Origin: Bacteroidetes bacterium UBA6491
GTDB taxonomy: Bacteria > Bacteroidota > Bacteroidia > NS11-12g > UBA9320
DNA length: 12,687 nucleotides
Direction: 5' to 3'
Assembly (NCBI GenBank): GCA_002436505.1
Contig: DJML01000048.1
Coordinates: forward strand, 945 to 13,631
This document shows, piece after piece, positions 6,876 through 12,687 of this stretch. The notes under the pieces are model-generated. The model had not been told where the DNA came from and ran no database searches. It saw nothing but the letters and a program-made list of their open reading frames with translations. Position numbers and translations under genes: made by a program. How positions within the stretch are numbered: position 1 is the stretch's first letter; each line of letters begins with the position of its first letter.

Positions 6876-8276
6876 ATGGATTACAGAGTAGAAAAAGACA
6901 GCATCGGGGAGATCAATGTACCCGCGGATAAATACTGGGGTGCGCAGACGCAACGTTCATTTGAGAATTTTAAAATTGGCAATCAGTTGATGCCGATAGA
7001 ACTGATACGTGCATTTGCGGTATTGAAAAAGTGCGCTGCACAGGCAAATTACGAGTTAGGCGTTCTTGACAAGGAAAAATGTGACCTGATTGGTCAGGTG
7101 TGTGATGAGATAAGAAATGGAAACCATGACGACCAGTTTCCTCTGGTGATCTGGCAAACAGGTTCAGGCACGCAGTCGAATATGAATGTGAATGAGGTCA
7201 TTGCCAACAGAGGGCACGTGATAAAAGGAGGAAAACTTACGGATAAGGATAAGTTTCTCCATCCCAATGACGACGTGAATAAGTCTCAATCTTCCAATGA
7301 TACATTTCCGACGGCTATGACGATCGCCGTTTATCAGCAGATGGTAGATTTTGCCATACCGGGGCTACAGGTACTGAAAAATACATTCAAGAAGAAAGCA
7401 AGAGAATTCAAGGATGTGGTCAAGATCGGCAGAACCCACCTTATGGATGCCACACCGTTGACTCTGGGACAGGAGTTCTCAGGATATCGCAGACAACTTG
7501 AGATGAGCATAAGCGCAATAGAAAGTGCAATGGTGACAGCATCTGAGCTTGCCCTTGGGGGTACAGCAGTAGGTACAGGACTTAATACTCCGAAAGGATA
7601 CGCTGAACTTGTCGCAGAGCTGATCGCCGCTGAGACGGCATTGCCTTTGGTGACAGCAGAGAATAAGTTTGAAGCGCTTGCTGCTCACGATGCAATGGTC
7701 GAACTTCATGGAGCACTAAAAAGGGCGGCAGTGAGTTGTATGAAAATTGGCAACGATATTCGCTTGCTGGCATCCGGGCCAAGAAGTGGTATTGGTGAAA
7801 TAATTATCCCAGCCAATGAACCTGGATCATCGATCATGCCAGGAAAGGTGAACCCGACACAGGCAGAAGCCCTGACCATGGTATGTGCACAGGTAATGGG
7901 AAATGACGTGGCAGTTTCTGTAGGTGGCAGTTATGGCCATTTTGAACTGAATGTTTTCAAGCCAATGATCGCAACGAACCTATTACAGTCAGCACGATTG
8001 CTTGGCCAGGCCTGCTTGAGTTTCAATAACCATTGTGCAGAAGGGATCCAACCGAATTACGCAGAGATAAAGAACAAACTTGACAACTCACTGATGTTGG
8101 TGACAGCTTTGAATACGCACATCGGTTATGACAATGCAGCCAAAATAGCGAAGAAGGCATACGCTGATAATTCTACGCTCAAGGAAGCAGCACTGGCCCT
8201 TGGATTGCTTACCAGTGACCAATTTGATGAGTGGGTACGTCCTGAGAATATGGTTGGCGAGATCAATATTCATTAA
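6876..8276 (+). CDS. fumC: Fumarate hydratase, class II (fumarase C)
   Basis: The gene encodes the iron-independent, tetrameric cytoplasmic fumarase that interconverts fumarate and L-malate in the TCA cycle. It has 466 aa, against 467 in E. coli FumC, and aligns to it almost position for position. The fumarase/aspartase superfamily signature GSSIMPGKVN is at residues 317-326, with the catalytic serine at S318. The catalytic-site histidine region is GRTHLMDATPLTLGQE with H188. The substrate-binding region is present as GSGTQSNMNVNEVIANR and the block NDDVNKSQSSNDTFPTA. The start MDYRVEKDSIGEINVPADKYWGAQTQRS is typical of class II fumarases and, with the candidate promoter 17 nt upstream, fixes ATG 6876. 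The gene is probably a single transcription unit: it has its own candidate promoter and a strong terminator 40 nt after the stop. No missing residue or frameshift is seen. Confidence 0.98.
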   Translation: MDYRVEKDSIGEINVPADKYWGAQTQRSFENFKIGNQLMPIELIRAFAVLKKCAAQANYELGVLDKEKCDLIGQVCDEIRNGNHDDQFPLVIWQTGSGTQSNMNVNEVIANRGHVIKGGKLTDKDKFLHPNDDVNKSQSSNDTFPTAMTIAVYQQMVDFAIPGLQVLKNTFKKKAREFKDVVKIGRTHLMDATPLTLGQEFSGYRRQLEMSISAIESAMVTASELALGGTAVGTGLNTPKGYAELVAELIAAETALPLVTAENKFEALAAHDAMVELHGALKRAAVSCMKIGNDIRLLASGPRSGIGEIIIPANEPGSSIMPGKVNPTQAEALTMVCAQVMGNDVAVSVGGSYGHFELNVFKPMIATNLLQSARLLGQACLSFNNHCAEGIQPNYAEIKNKLDNSLMLVTALNTHIGYDNAAKIAKKAYADNSTLKEAALALGLLTSDQFDEWVRPENMVGEINIH

Positions 8277-8316
8277 CCCATCGGATAAAACGAGATTTCG
8301 TTTACACCTTAAAGAC

Positions 8317-8364
8317 AAAAGCTTCGGGAAACAAGAAACCATTTCTGTCCGAAGCTTTTTTTTT
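8317..8364 (+). terminator. Intrinsic terminator of fumC
   Basis: A perfect 11-bp stem, AAAAGCTTCGG (8317-8327) with CCGAAGCTTTT (8349-8359), can be extended by a G-T pair. It is capped by a second small stem (AGAAA 8334-8338 with TTTCT 8342-8346) and followed by a run of nine T ending at 8364. It lies 40 nt after the fumC stop. The reverse strand has only a short T-run, so it acts mainly on the fumC side. Confidence 0.93.
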
Positions 8365-8517
8365 ACTGATAATCCATGATTCTACAGATGCCTGATTTAA
8401 AGTCATTTGTGTCTTGATGGTGGTCAATTGTGGCCACTTCCTCCATGGAATATGATGCCAAAAGTTTTCATACTGATTACGGACGGTCCAAAACATTGGT
8501 CTGTATGTTATTAGATT
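8365..8517. other. Intergenic stretch with no recognised feature
   Basis: The gene-free stretch between fumC and the regulator gene (8277-8582) holds the fumC terminator at its left end and the paired inverted repeats at its right end. Between them I see no RNA gene, no repeat family and no convincing coding frame. A frame on the minus strand (8302-8496) and a 30-codon frame on the plus strand from about 8453 are open, but neither resembles a known protein. Confidence 0.6.
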
Positions 8518-8552
8518 ACTGTTCTACAGTGTTCTAAATACGACATTTAGAA
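8518..8552. promoter_or_regulatory. Two adjacent inverted repeats, candidate operator of the regulator gene
   Basis: ACTGT (8518-8522) and ACAGT (8526-8530) flank a 3-nt centre. One nucleotide later, TTCTAAAT (8532-8539) and ATTTAGAA (8545-8552) form a perfect 8-bp inverted repeat around a 5-nt centre. GTTCTA also occurs as a direct repeat at 8521-8526 and 8531-8536, exactly 10 bp (one helical turn) apart, and TAGAA at 8548-8552 is its reverse complement. The block ends 30 nt before the start codon of a helix-turn-helix protein. The arrangement suggests an autoregulatory operator; this is inference. Confidence 0.5.
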
Positions 8553-8582
8553 TGCGTTGATCAAGAATCAAATTCAGAAAAA

Positions 8583-8999
8583 ATGGAAAAACAAAAGTCT
8601 CAGAAACCCGATAATTTCAACCTTTTCTCATTAAGAATCAGGGAACTTTATAAGTATATCGCAAGCAGTTACCAGGAGTTTTATGAAAGAACAGGAATCC
8701 CTAAAACTTCACTTAACAGCTACCTGAAGCCAGAAAGGCCCAGTAAGCCAGGTTCGGATTTTTTTCTGCTTATCAAAGATAAATTTCCTGAGATCGATCT
8801 GAACTATCTATTTACCGGTAAAGGAGCACTTATAATGCCATTGGAACTGGCGCTAAACAACATGTATGAACCGGAACCGGAATACAGCGATCCATACAAT
8901 ATCAGAATTATCAGGAGCCATCAGGAACTCATGGAAGCACATAAGGAACTTATTGCATTGCTGCACAAAAGATTGCAAAGGGACACGGACCTTGGCTGA
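8583..8999 (+). CDS. Small helix-turn-helix (XRE/CI-like) regulator with C-terminal coiled coil
   Basis: This 138-aa protein is probably a DNA-binding transcription regulator. Residues about 15-80 have the layout of Bacteroidota XRE/CI-repressor-type domains. A first helix (LRIRELYKYIA) is followed by SYQEFYERTG (29-38), then a probable recognition helix in PKTSLNSYLK (40-49). After that comes the typical ending of the domain, KDKFPEIDLNYLFTGKG (65-81). After an acidic linker (EPEPEY) residues about 108-134 form a charged amphipathic helix (HQELMEAHKELIALLHKRLQ) that could dimerise the protein. There is no peptidase domain, so it is not a self-cleaving LexA or CI repressor. It lies alone between a terminated fumC and a secreted-protein gene. 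The inverted repeats ending 30 nt upstream fit autoregulation. No phage or transposon genes accompany it, so it may be a domesticated or host regulator. The target genes are unknown. Confidence 0.8.
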   Translation: MEKQKSQKPDNFNLFSLRIRELYKYIASSYQEFYERTGIPKTSLNSYLKPERPSKPGSDFFLLIKDKFPEIDLNYLFTGKGALIMPLELALNNMYEPEPEYSDPYNIRIIRSHQELMEAHKELIALLHKRLQRDTDLG

Positions 9000-9120
9000 T
9001 CGTTACGTTGTGGTTACCGGTACGGATCGGCCGTTGTTCAATATTTGATCATTAGAAGAACTCAAGGTGTCGAAGAATAGTTATCTTTATGGCTTATTAT
9101 CTGAATTAAATATTTGTAAA

Positions 9121-10362
9121 ATGAAAAGAGCTCTGAAGATACCTTCTGCATTCACTCTGATTATCGCTTGCTTATTCTCGGTTAAAGTATATAGCGGGAA
9201 CTTATCTTCTTTCGACGTGTCACCATCCTATTCGACAAAATCGGGCTTAACAGTGACCGGTCAAAGTATTGCATCTGTAAATAAAATGATGGTGAGCTTT
9301 GATGTGGAGGTCAGGGCTCTGAGCTACAACATATACGGATGTATAGATGCAAGCCTGAAAATACCGGTAGTACTGAGGAATCATTCCGGAACACCTGTTA
9401 CCTCGGTGCCTTTGATGACCATTGACGGGACTGATACCTCTTATGAAACACTTTCCGTGAGTCTGGATCCCGGAGATACAGTGATCGTATTTCTTGCGGA
9501 TTCAGTAAAGAAAAATGTGGAAGGCGCATACCTAGTTAGGGTCATTCTTACAACCCTGGATGACAAGCAAAGCAACAACATTGCGAATATCCTGTTTCAT
9601 TTTGACAGAACCCCCGAGCCAAAGTTTAACGCAAGTGAAGTTTGTGCCGGTGATACATCAATATTAACGAACCAGACAAATACTTCAGGATTCAAAAGCA
9701 CGAGTTATAAATGGCGACTGAGCACAGGTGACAGTGCCACAACCATGCACGTAAATTATTTCTTCCAGGTACAGGATCCCCTGATCGGGGAGTCATTTAT
9801 GGCAACGCTCGTCTCTTATGTCGAAGGATGCAGGGATTCAGTAACAAAAGAGGTAGTCATCAACCCCATCCCTGACGCAACCTTTGACCACGAGACCAGT
9901 GGCCGGGAATTGCTGATCACGAATGTGAACCATACCGGTTCCGGGTCATCGTACACCTGGGATTTTGGGGACGGCAGTACGTCCAAGGAGATGAAACCAT
10001 CGAATCTTTACGATCAATATGGTAGTTATGAAATTTGCCTTACGGTCGTTACTTCAGATGGTTGTGTAAGTGAATATTGTGAGAACATTGAATTTTCACT
10101 GGGGATCAAAGGCCTAAAGACAGGCGATCTGAAAATTAACCTAACGCCCAACCCTACTGCAGGAAATGTTAAGGTCGAAGGCCTTCTGGGGTATGTTAAT
10201 CAAAGAGGTTTTAGCATTTCGGTCTTTACACTTCATGGTCAAAAACTCAAAAGCTTTGAGAACACCGATGCTCTGGATGTGAGTGACCTTGCAAGCGGAT
10301 CATATATTGTTCAGGTCACAGGAAATGATCTGAATTTAGCGATGCGCATGTTGGTGAAATAG
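9121..10362 (+). CDS. Secreted PKD-domain protein with T9SS C-terminal sorting domain
   Basis: This 413-aa exported protein is a likely cargo of the type IX system. Residues 1-26 form a signal peptide (MKRALK start, hydrophobic core, cleavage near VYSG). Residues about 60-160 form an Ig-like, CARDB-like beta domain. About 170-250 is a degenerate PKD or Ig-like domain containing YKWRLSTGDSATTM. About 254-326 is a clear PKD domain with the hallmark WDFGDG at 280-285. From about 335 the sorting domain follows, with LTPNPTAGNVKVEG, a FTLHGQKLKS strand, LASGSYIVQV and a final RMLVK. No catalytic domain is visible, so it may be adhesive or structural. I place the start at ATG 9121. The in-frame GTG at 9067 would put 18 polar and mixed residues in front of the signal peptide. 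The exact binding partner cannot be read from the sequence. Confidence 0.88.
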   Translation: MKRALKIPSAFTLIIACLFSVKVYSGNLSSFDVSPSYSTKSGLTVTGQSIASVNKMMVSFDVEVRALSYNIYGCIDASLKIPVVLRNHSGTPVTSVPLMTIDGTDTSYETLSVSLDPGDTVIVFLADSVKKNVEGAYLVRVILTTLDDKQSNNIANILFHFDRTPEPKFNASEVCAGDTSILTNQTNTSGFKSTSYKWRLSTGDSATTMHVNYFFQVQDPLIGESFMATLVSYVEGCRDSVTKEVVINPIPDATFDHETSGRELLITNVNHTGSGSSYTWDFGDGSTSKEMKPSNLYDQYGSYEICLTVVTSDGCVSEYCENIEFSLGIKGLKTGDLKINLTPNPTAGNVKVEGLLGYVNQRGFSISVFTLHGQKLKSFENTDALDVSDLASGSYIVQVTGNDLNLAMRMLVK

Positions 10363-10371
10363 ATATTTCAC
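10354..10371. repeat. Hairpin across the stop codon of the PKD gene
   Basis: GTGAAAT (10354-10360) and ATTTCAC (10365-10371) are perfect 7-bp complements around a 4-nt loop, with the TAG stop at 10360-10362 in the stem-loop. No T-run follows, so it is not a standard terminator. It could protect the message end, or act as an operator for lpxK, which starts 58 nt later. Confidence 0.4.
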
Positions 10372-10428
10372 GTAAAATGCTATGCACGCTTTATCCTACT
10401 TCGTATCTTCGAAACATACTAGAACGAA

Positions 10429-11454
10429 TTGAAATTCAGGTACCTCTTATATCCGTTTGGTCTTATCTATGGCCTGATACTTGCAGCCCGCAACAAGATC
10501 TTTGATCTTGGGCTTATTCGTCCGATCGAATTTGATATCCCTGTGATCGGGATAGGGAACCTGGAGGTTGGGGGCAGTGGGAAAACGCCTCATATTGTTT
10601 ATCTGATCGATTTATTGAAGGACGAGTATAACGTGGCTGTCCTGAGCAGAGGATATGGTCGGAAAACAAAAGGTTTTGTAGATGTCACTACTTCATCTGT
10701 GTCACAGGATGTTGGTGATGAATCACTGATGATAAAAAAGAAATTTCCGGACATTGCAGTAACGGTATGTGAGAACCGGCCTTTGGGTATCGCGCAGATG
10801 CTACAGCACTATCCGGCCACGGACGTGGTTCTGCTTGATGATGCATTTCAGCACAGGTACATAAAACCGGGTTTCTCAATTCTTCTTTCAAGTTATGGAA
10901 AGCCCTTTTTCATGGATCTGGTGCTTCCTGCAGGAAATCTCCGGGAATTCAGGTACGGCTATAAAAGAGCAGACCTTGTGGTCTTCAGCAAAAGCCCTTC
11001 AGACCGATCAAAAGCCCAAACGACTTTATACAGATCAAAAACCAGGTCAGGAACGATAAAAACCACTTTTACAAGTTTAAAGTATACAGACCCGATTCTT
11101 GTGAACGGACCTGAAACAGAACCCGTGAATGCAGTGGTAGTAACAGGAATAGCTAACCCTGTGCCACTCATGAAACACCTTGATGAACGTTTTGCCGTGA
11201 TAAAACACCTGAAATTCGGAGATCATCATCGTTTTAATACCTCAGACGTTCGAGAAATGGTAAGATGGCTGGGCAAGGTTTCTCCCTGTGTGATGATCAC
11301 CACCGCCAAAGACTGGGTGAAACTAGAACCTTTGTTCAGCGATCTCTCTGAAACAAGCGTTTTTGTTCAGGATATCAGCGTAGAGCCATATGATGATGTC
11401 ATCGAAAATGAGGTAAGATCATTTATTCGTGACTTTGATACCGGTGATGAATAA
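10429..11454 (+). CDS. lpxK: Tetraacyldisaccharide 4'-kinase (LpxK)
   Basis: LpxK is the inner-membrane-associated kinase that phosphorylates the 4' position of the tetraacyldisaccharide-1-phosphate to make lipid IVA, the sixth step of the Raetz pathway. At 341 aa it has normal length. The first 20 or so residues form the membrane-contacting helix (LLYPFGLIYGLILAARNKI). The P-loop, GNLEVGGSGKTP, is at residues 43-54. LSRGYGRKTKG follows, then the conserved LLDDAFQHR (Walker B-type region) and LPAGNLREF. The start is TTG 10429. An in-frame TAG at 10420-10422 rules out a longer form, no ATG occurs until well inside the P-loop domain, and the TTG start gives the family's usual N-terminus. rsmA overlaps its end by 8 nt. 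A TATCTTCG sequence at 10404-10411 is a weak -7 candidate. Confidence 0.96.
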   Translation: MKFRYLLYPFGLIYGLILAARNKIFDLGLIRPIEFDIPVIGIGNLEVGGSGKTPHIVYLIDLLKDEYNVAVLSRGYGRKTKGFVDVTTSSVSQDVGDESLMIKKKFPDIAVTVCENRPLGIAQMLQHYPATDVVLLDDAFQHRYIKPGFSILLSSYGKPFFMDLVLPAGNLREFRYGYKRADLVVFSKSPSDRSKAQTTLYRSKTRSGTIKTTFTSLKYTDPILVNGPETEPVNAVVVTGIANPVPLMKHLDERFAVIKHLKFGDHHRFNTSDVREMVRWLGKVSPCVMITTAKDWVKLEPLFSDLSETSVFVQDISVEPYDDVIENEVRSFIRDFDTGDE

Positions 11455-12223
11455 AGTAAGACCAAAAAAACAACTGGGTCAGCATTTTCTTGTTGACGAG
11501 AGTTATGCTAAACGTGTCGCAGACATTACTGATCGGTTCACGACAGACAATTTGCTTGAAATTGGCCCTGGCATGGGTGTGCTTTCCAAATTCCTCAATG
11601 AGAAGAAGAAGAATCTTAGACTGATCGAGATCGATCGGGAATCTGTTGAATATCTTCAAAAAAATTACCCGGAAATAGAGGTAATAGAAGGAGATTTTCT
11701 CCGGTATGACCTTGCAAAATTAGATTGGTCTGAATTTGCCATAATCGGGAATTTCCCATATAACATCTCCTCCCAAATAATCTTTAAAGCACTTGAGAAC
11801 CGTGAGCTCGTTACAGAGATCGGCGGGATGTTCCAACTTGAGGTAGCACAACGACTTGCAGCTGAACCTCACAGTAAGATATATGGGATACTATCCGTAC
11901 TGCTCCAGGCATTTTATGATGTAAGTATTGAGTTTAAAATACCACCGGGAGTTTTCAATCCCCCACCAAAGGTGATGTCCGCAGTAATAGTTGCAAAGCG
12001 TAAGAAAGAATTCGTTTTGCCATGTGACGAAAAACTCTTCTTTAAAGTAGTAAAAGCATGTTTCAATCATCGCAGAAAAACAATTGCAAATAATTTAGTG
12101 CGATTTAACATCCCAAGAGACTTACTGCTTCAAAATCAATTTGCTAAATTGCGGGCGGAGAACCTGAATGTTGATTCTTTCGTAGAACTAACCAACTTTG
12201 TCTCCCATCAAATTGAAAAGTGA
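11447..12223 (+). CDS. rsmA: 16S rRNA dimethyladenosine transferase (RsmA/KsgA)
   Basis: RsmA dimethylates two adjacent adenosines in the loop of helix 45 of 16S rRNA (A1518 and A1519 in E. coli), using S-adenosylmethionine, late in small-subunit assembly. The 258-aa protein begins MNKVRPKKQLGQHFL, the usual family start with GQHFL at 11-15. SAM motif I is EIGPGMGVL (38-46), and the acidic motif II is in LIEID. The catalytic motif IV is NFPY (102-105) in IIGNFPYNISSQ. The C-terminal helical domain includes PPPKVMSAVI and the FNHRRKTIANNL block. I chose ATG 11447, not the in-frame GTG at 11429, because it matches the family start. It overlaps the end of lpxK by 8 nt, and its stop overlaps the mgtE start in TGATG, so the three genes are very probably translationally coupled. 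Confidence 0.97.
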   Translation: MNKVRPKKQLGQHFLVDESYAKRVADITDRFTTDNLLEIGPGMGVLSKFLNEKKKNLRLIEIDRESVEYLQKNYPEIEVIEGDFLRYDLAKLDWSEFAIIGNFPYNISSQIIFKALENRELVTEIGGMFQLEVAQRLAAEPHSKIYGILSVLLQAFYDVSIEFKIPPGVFNPPPKVMSAVIVAKRKKEFVLPCDEKLFFKVVKACFNHRRKTIANNLVRFNIPRDLLLQNQFAKLRAENLNVDSFVELTNFVSHQIEK

Positions 12224-12687
12224 TGCAACGCTTTGAGCTGACAAAAGAATTTATTCAGGAATTCATCGAGATGATCGTGAATGAGGATCACGATGAATTA
12301 CATGATGTCCTCAATTTGCTTTATCCTGCGGATATAGCTGAGATATTCGACAGCCTGAATCTTGAGCAGGCAGTTTTTATCACAGGACTGCTTGAAACCA
12401 GCAAAAAGGTAGATGTTCTTGCTGAACTGGAACCGGATGTTCAGAAAAGGTTCTTTGTAGGTTTCACAACGGAAGAGATCGCAACCGAATTCATTCAGCA
12501 TATGGATTCCGATGATGCGGTTGATATTCTTAGCTTACTTGACGATGATGAAGCCAGGGCCGTCATTTCAGCTATACCTGACAATGAGCAATCGCTTAAT
12601 CTCACCAGGATGCTACGGTATCCTGACAACAGTGCCGGAGGTTTGATGGCGCGGGAGTTGATCAAGGTAAATGTAAACTGGACCATT
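12223..12687 (+). CDS. mgtE: Magnesium transporter MgtE, N-terminal part, 3' truncated by window edge
   Basis: The first 155 codons of a Mg2+ transporter/channel of the MgtE family are visible and stay open to the last base; full-length proteins have about 450 residues. The visible part is the cytoplasmic N-domain, a superhelix of short helical pairs. It contains LLYPADIAEIFDSL, LEPDVQKRFFVGF, MDSDDAVDILSLL and DDDEARAVISAI, followed by RYPDNSAGGLMARELIKV, the family's entry into the first CBS domain. In the family, the N and CBS domains sense intracellular Mg2+ and close the pore when it is high; the membrane domain lies beyond the window. ATG 12223 shares one base with the rsmA stop. There is no room for an M-box or other leader riboswitch before it, so any such control would have to act at the operon's start. 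Confidence 0.95.
   Translation, partial: MQRFELTKEFIQEFIEMIVNEDHDELHDVLNLLYPADIAEIFDSLNLEQAVFITGLLETSKKVDVLAELEPDVQKRFFVGFTTEEIATEFIQHMDSDDAVDILSLLDDDEARAVISAIPDNEQSLNLTRMLRYPDNSAGGLMARELIKVNVNWTI

Noticed and set aside
8302..8496. Open frame of 64 codons on the minus strand in the fumC-regulator gap
   Set aside because: It runs straight through the fumC terminator arms, gives no recognisable domain, and has no promoter or start context I can support. A frame of this length is expected by chance.
8583..8999. Remnant prophage repressor
   Set aside because: No integrase, phage structural gene, attachment repeat or tRNA is present nearby; only the helix-turn-helix type recalls a phage repressor.
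9009..9038. Possible terminator after the regulator gene (TACCGGTA and ACGG-CCGT pairings)
   Set aside because: Stems are only 4 bp and no T-run follows.
9067..9120. GTG start 18 codons upstream of the PKD protein start
   Set aside because: It would put unrelated residues ahead of a normal signal peptide that begins exactly at ATG 9121.
11429..11446. GTG start six codons upstream of rsmA
   Set aside because: The family start (KVRPKKQLGQHFL) fits ATG 11447, and the longer form only increases overlap with lpxK.
12190..12223. Mg2+ riboswitch in front of mgtE
   Set aside because: mgtE overlaps rsmA by one base, so the upstream DNA is coding and shows no leader structure.

Overview
The window is a stretch of core chromosome from a member of the Bacteroidota (Bacteroidetes). 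Several things support this. It carries PorZ of the type IX secretion system (T9SS), and two proteins end in T9SS-type C-terminal sorting domains. It has a DUF3467 gene directly after rpoC, and porZ directly followed by recO. The genes lack clear Shine-Dalgarno sequences, and several gene fronts carry the Bacteroidota -7 promoter motif TAnnTTTG. LpxK shows that the cell makes lipid A, so it has an outer membrane. I cannot name the order or genus from this sequence. All recognised genes lie on the + strand.

Layout from left to right. Positions 1-1506 hold the 3' third of rpoC, which ends at a strong intrinsic terminator. A small DUF3467 gene follows (1578-1895). Next comes a tight porZ-recO pair (1976-4993, 3-nt gap): a surface protein of the T9SS and a recombinational-repair protein. 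Two poorly characterised envelope genes follow: a probable lipoprotein resembling the DUF6340 family (5129-6136) and a four-helix membrane protein (6269-6808). fumC (6876-8276) encodes a complete class II fumarase and ends at a second strong terminator. After about 220 nt of non-coding DNA comes a small helix-turn-helix regulator (8583-8999), with two adjacent inverted repeats in front of it. A secreted PKD-domain protein with a T9SS sorting domain follows (9121-10362). The right end is a close-packed operon of lpxK (TTG start), rsmA and the beginning of mgtE, with 8-nt and 1-nt overlaps.

How the genes relate. PorZ is part of the machinery that processes T9SS cargo at the cell surface, and the PKD protein looks like cargo for it. 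lpxK completes the lipid A anchor of LPS. The rest are housekeeping genes for transcription, repair, the TCA cycle, ribosome maturation and Mg2+ uptake. I see no prophage, insertion sequence, CRISPR array, tRNA, rRNA or defence cassette. I found no convincing new multi-gene system. The least explained parts are the lipoprotein and membrane-protein genes at 5129-6808, and the regulator with its upstream repeats at 8518-8999.
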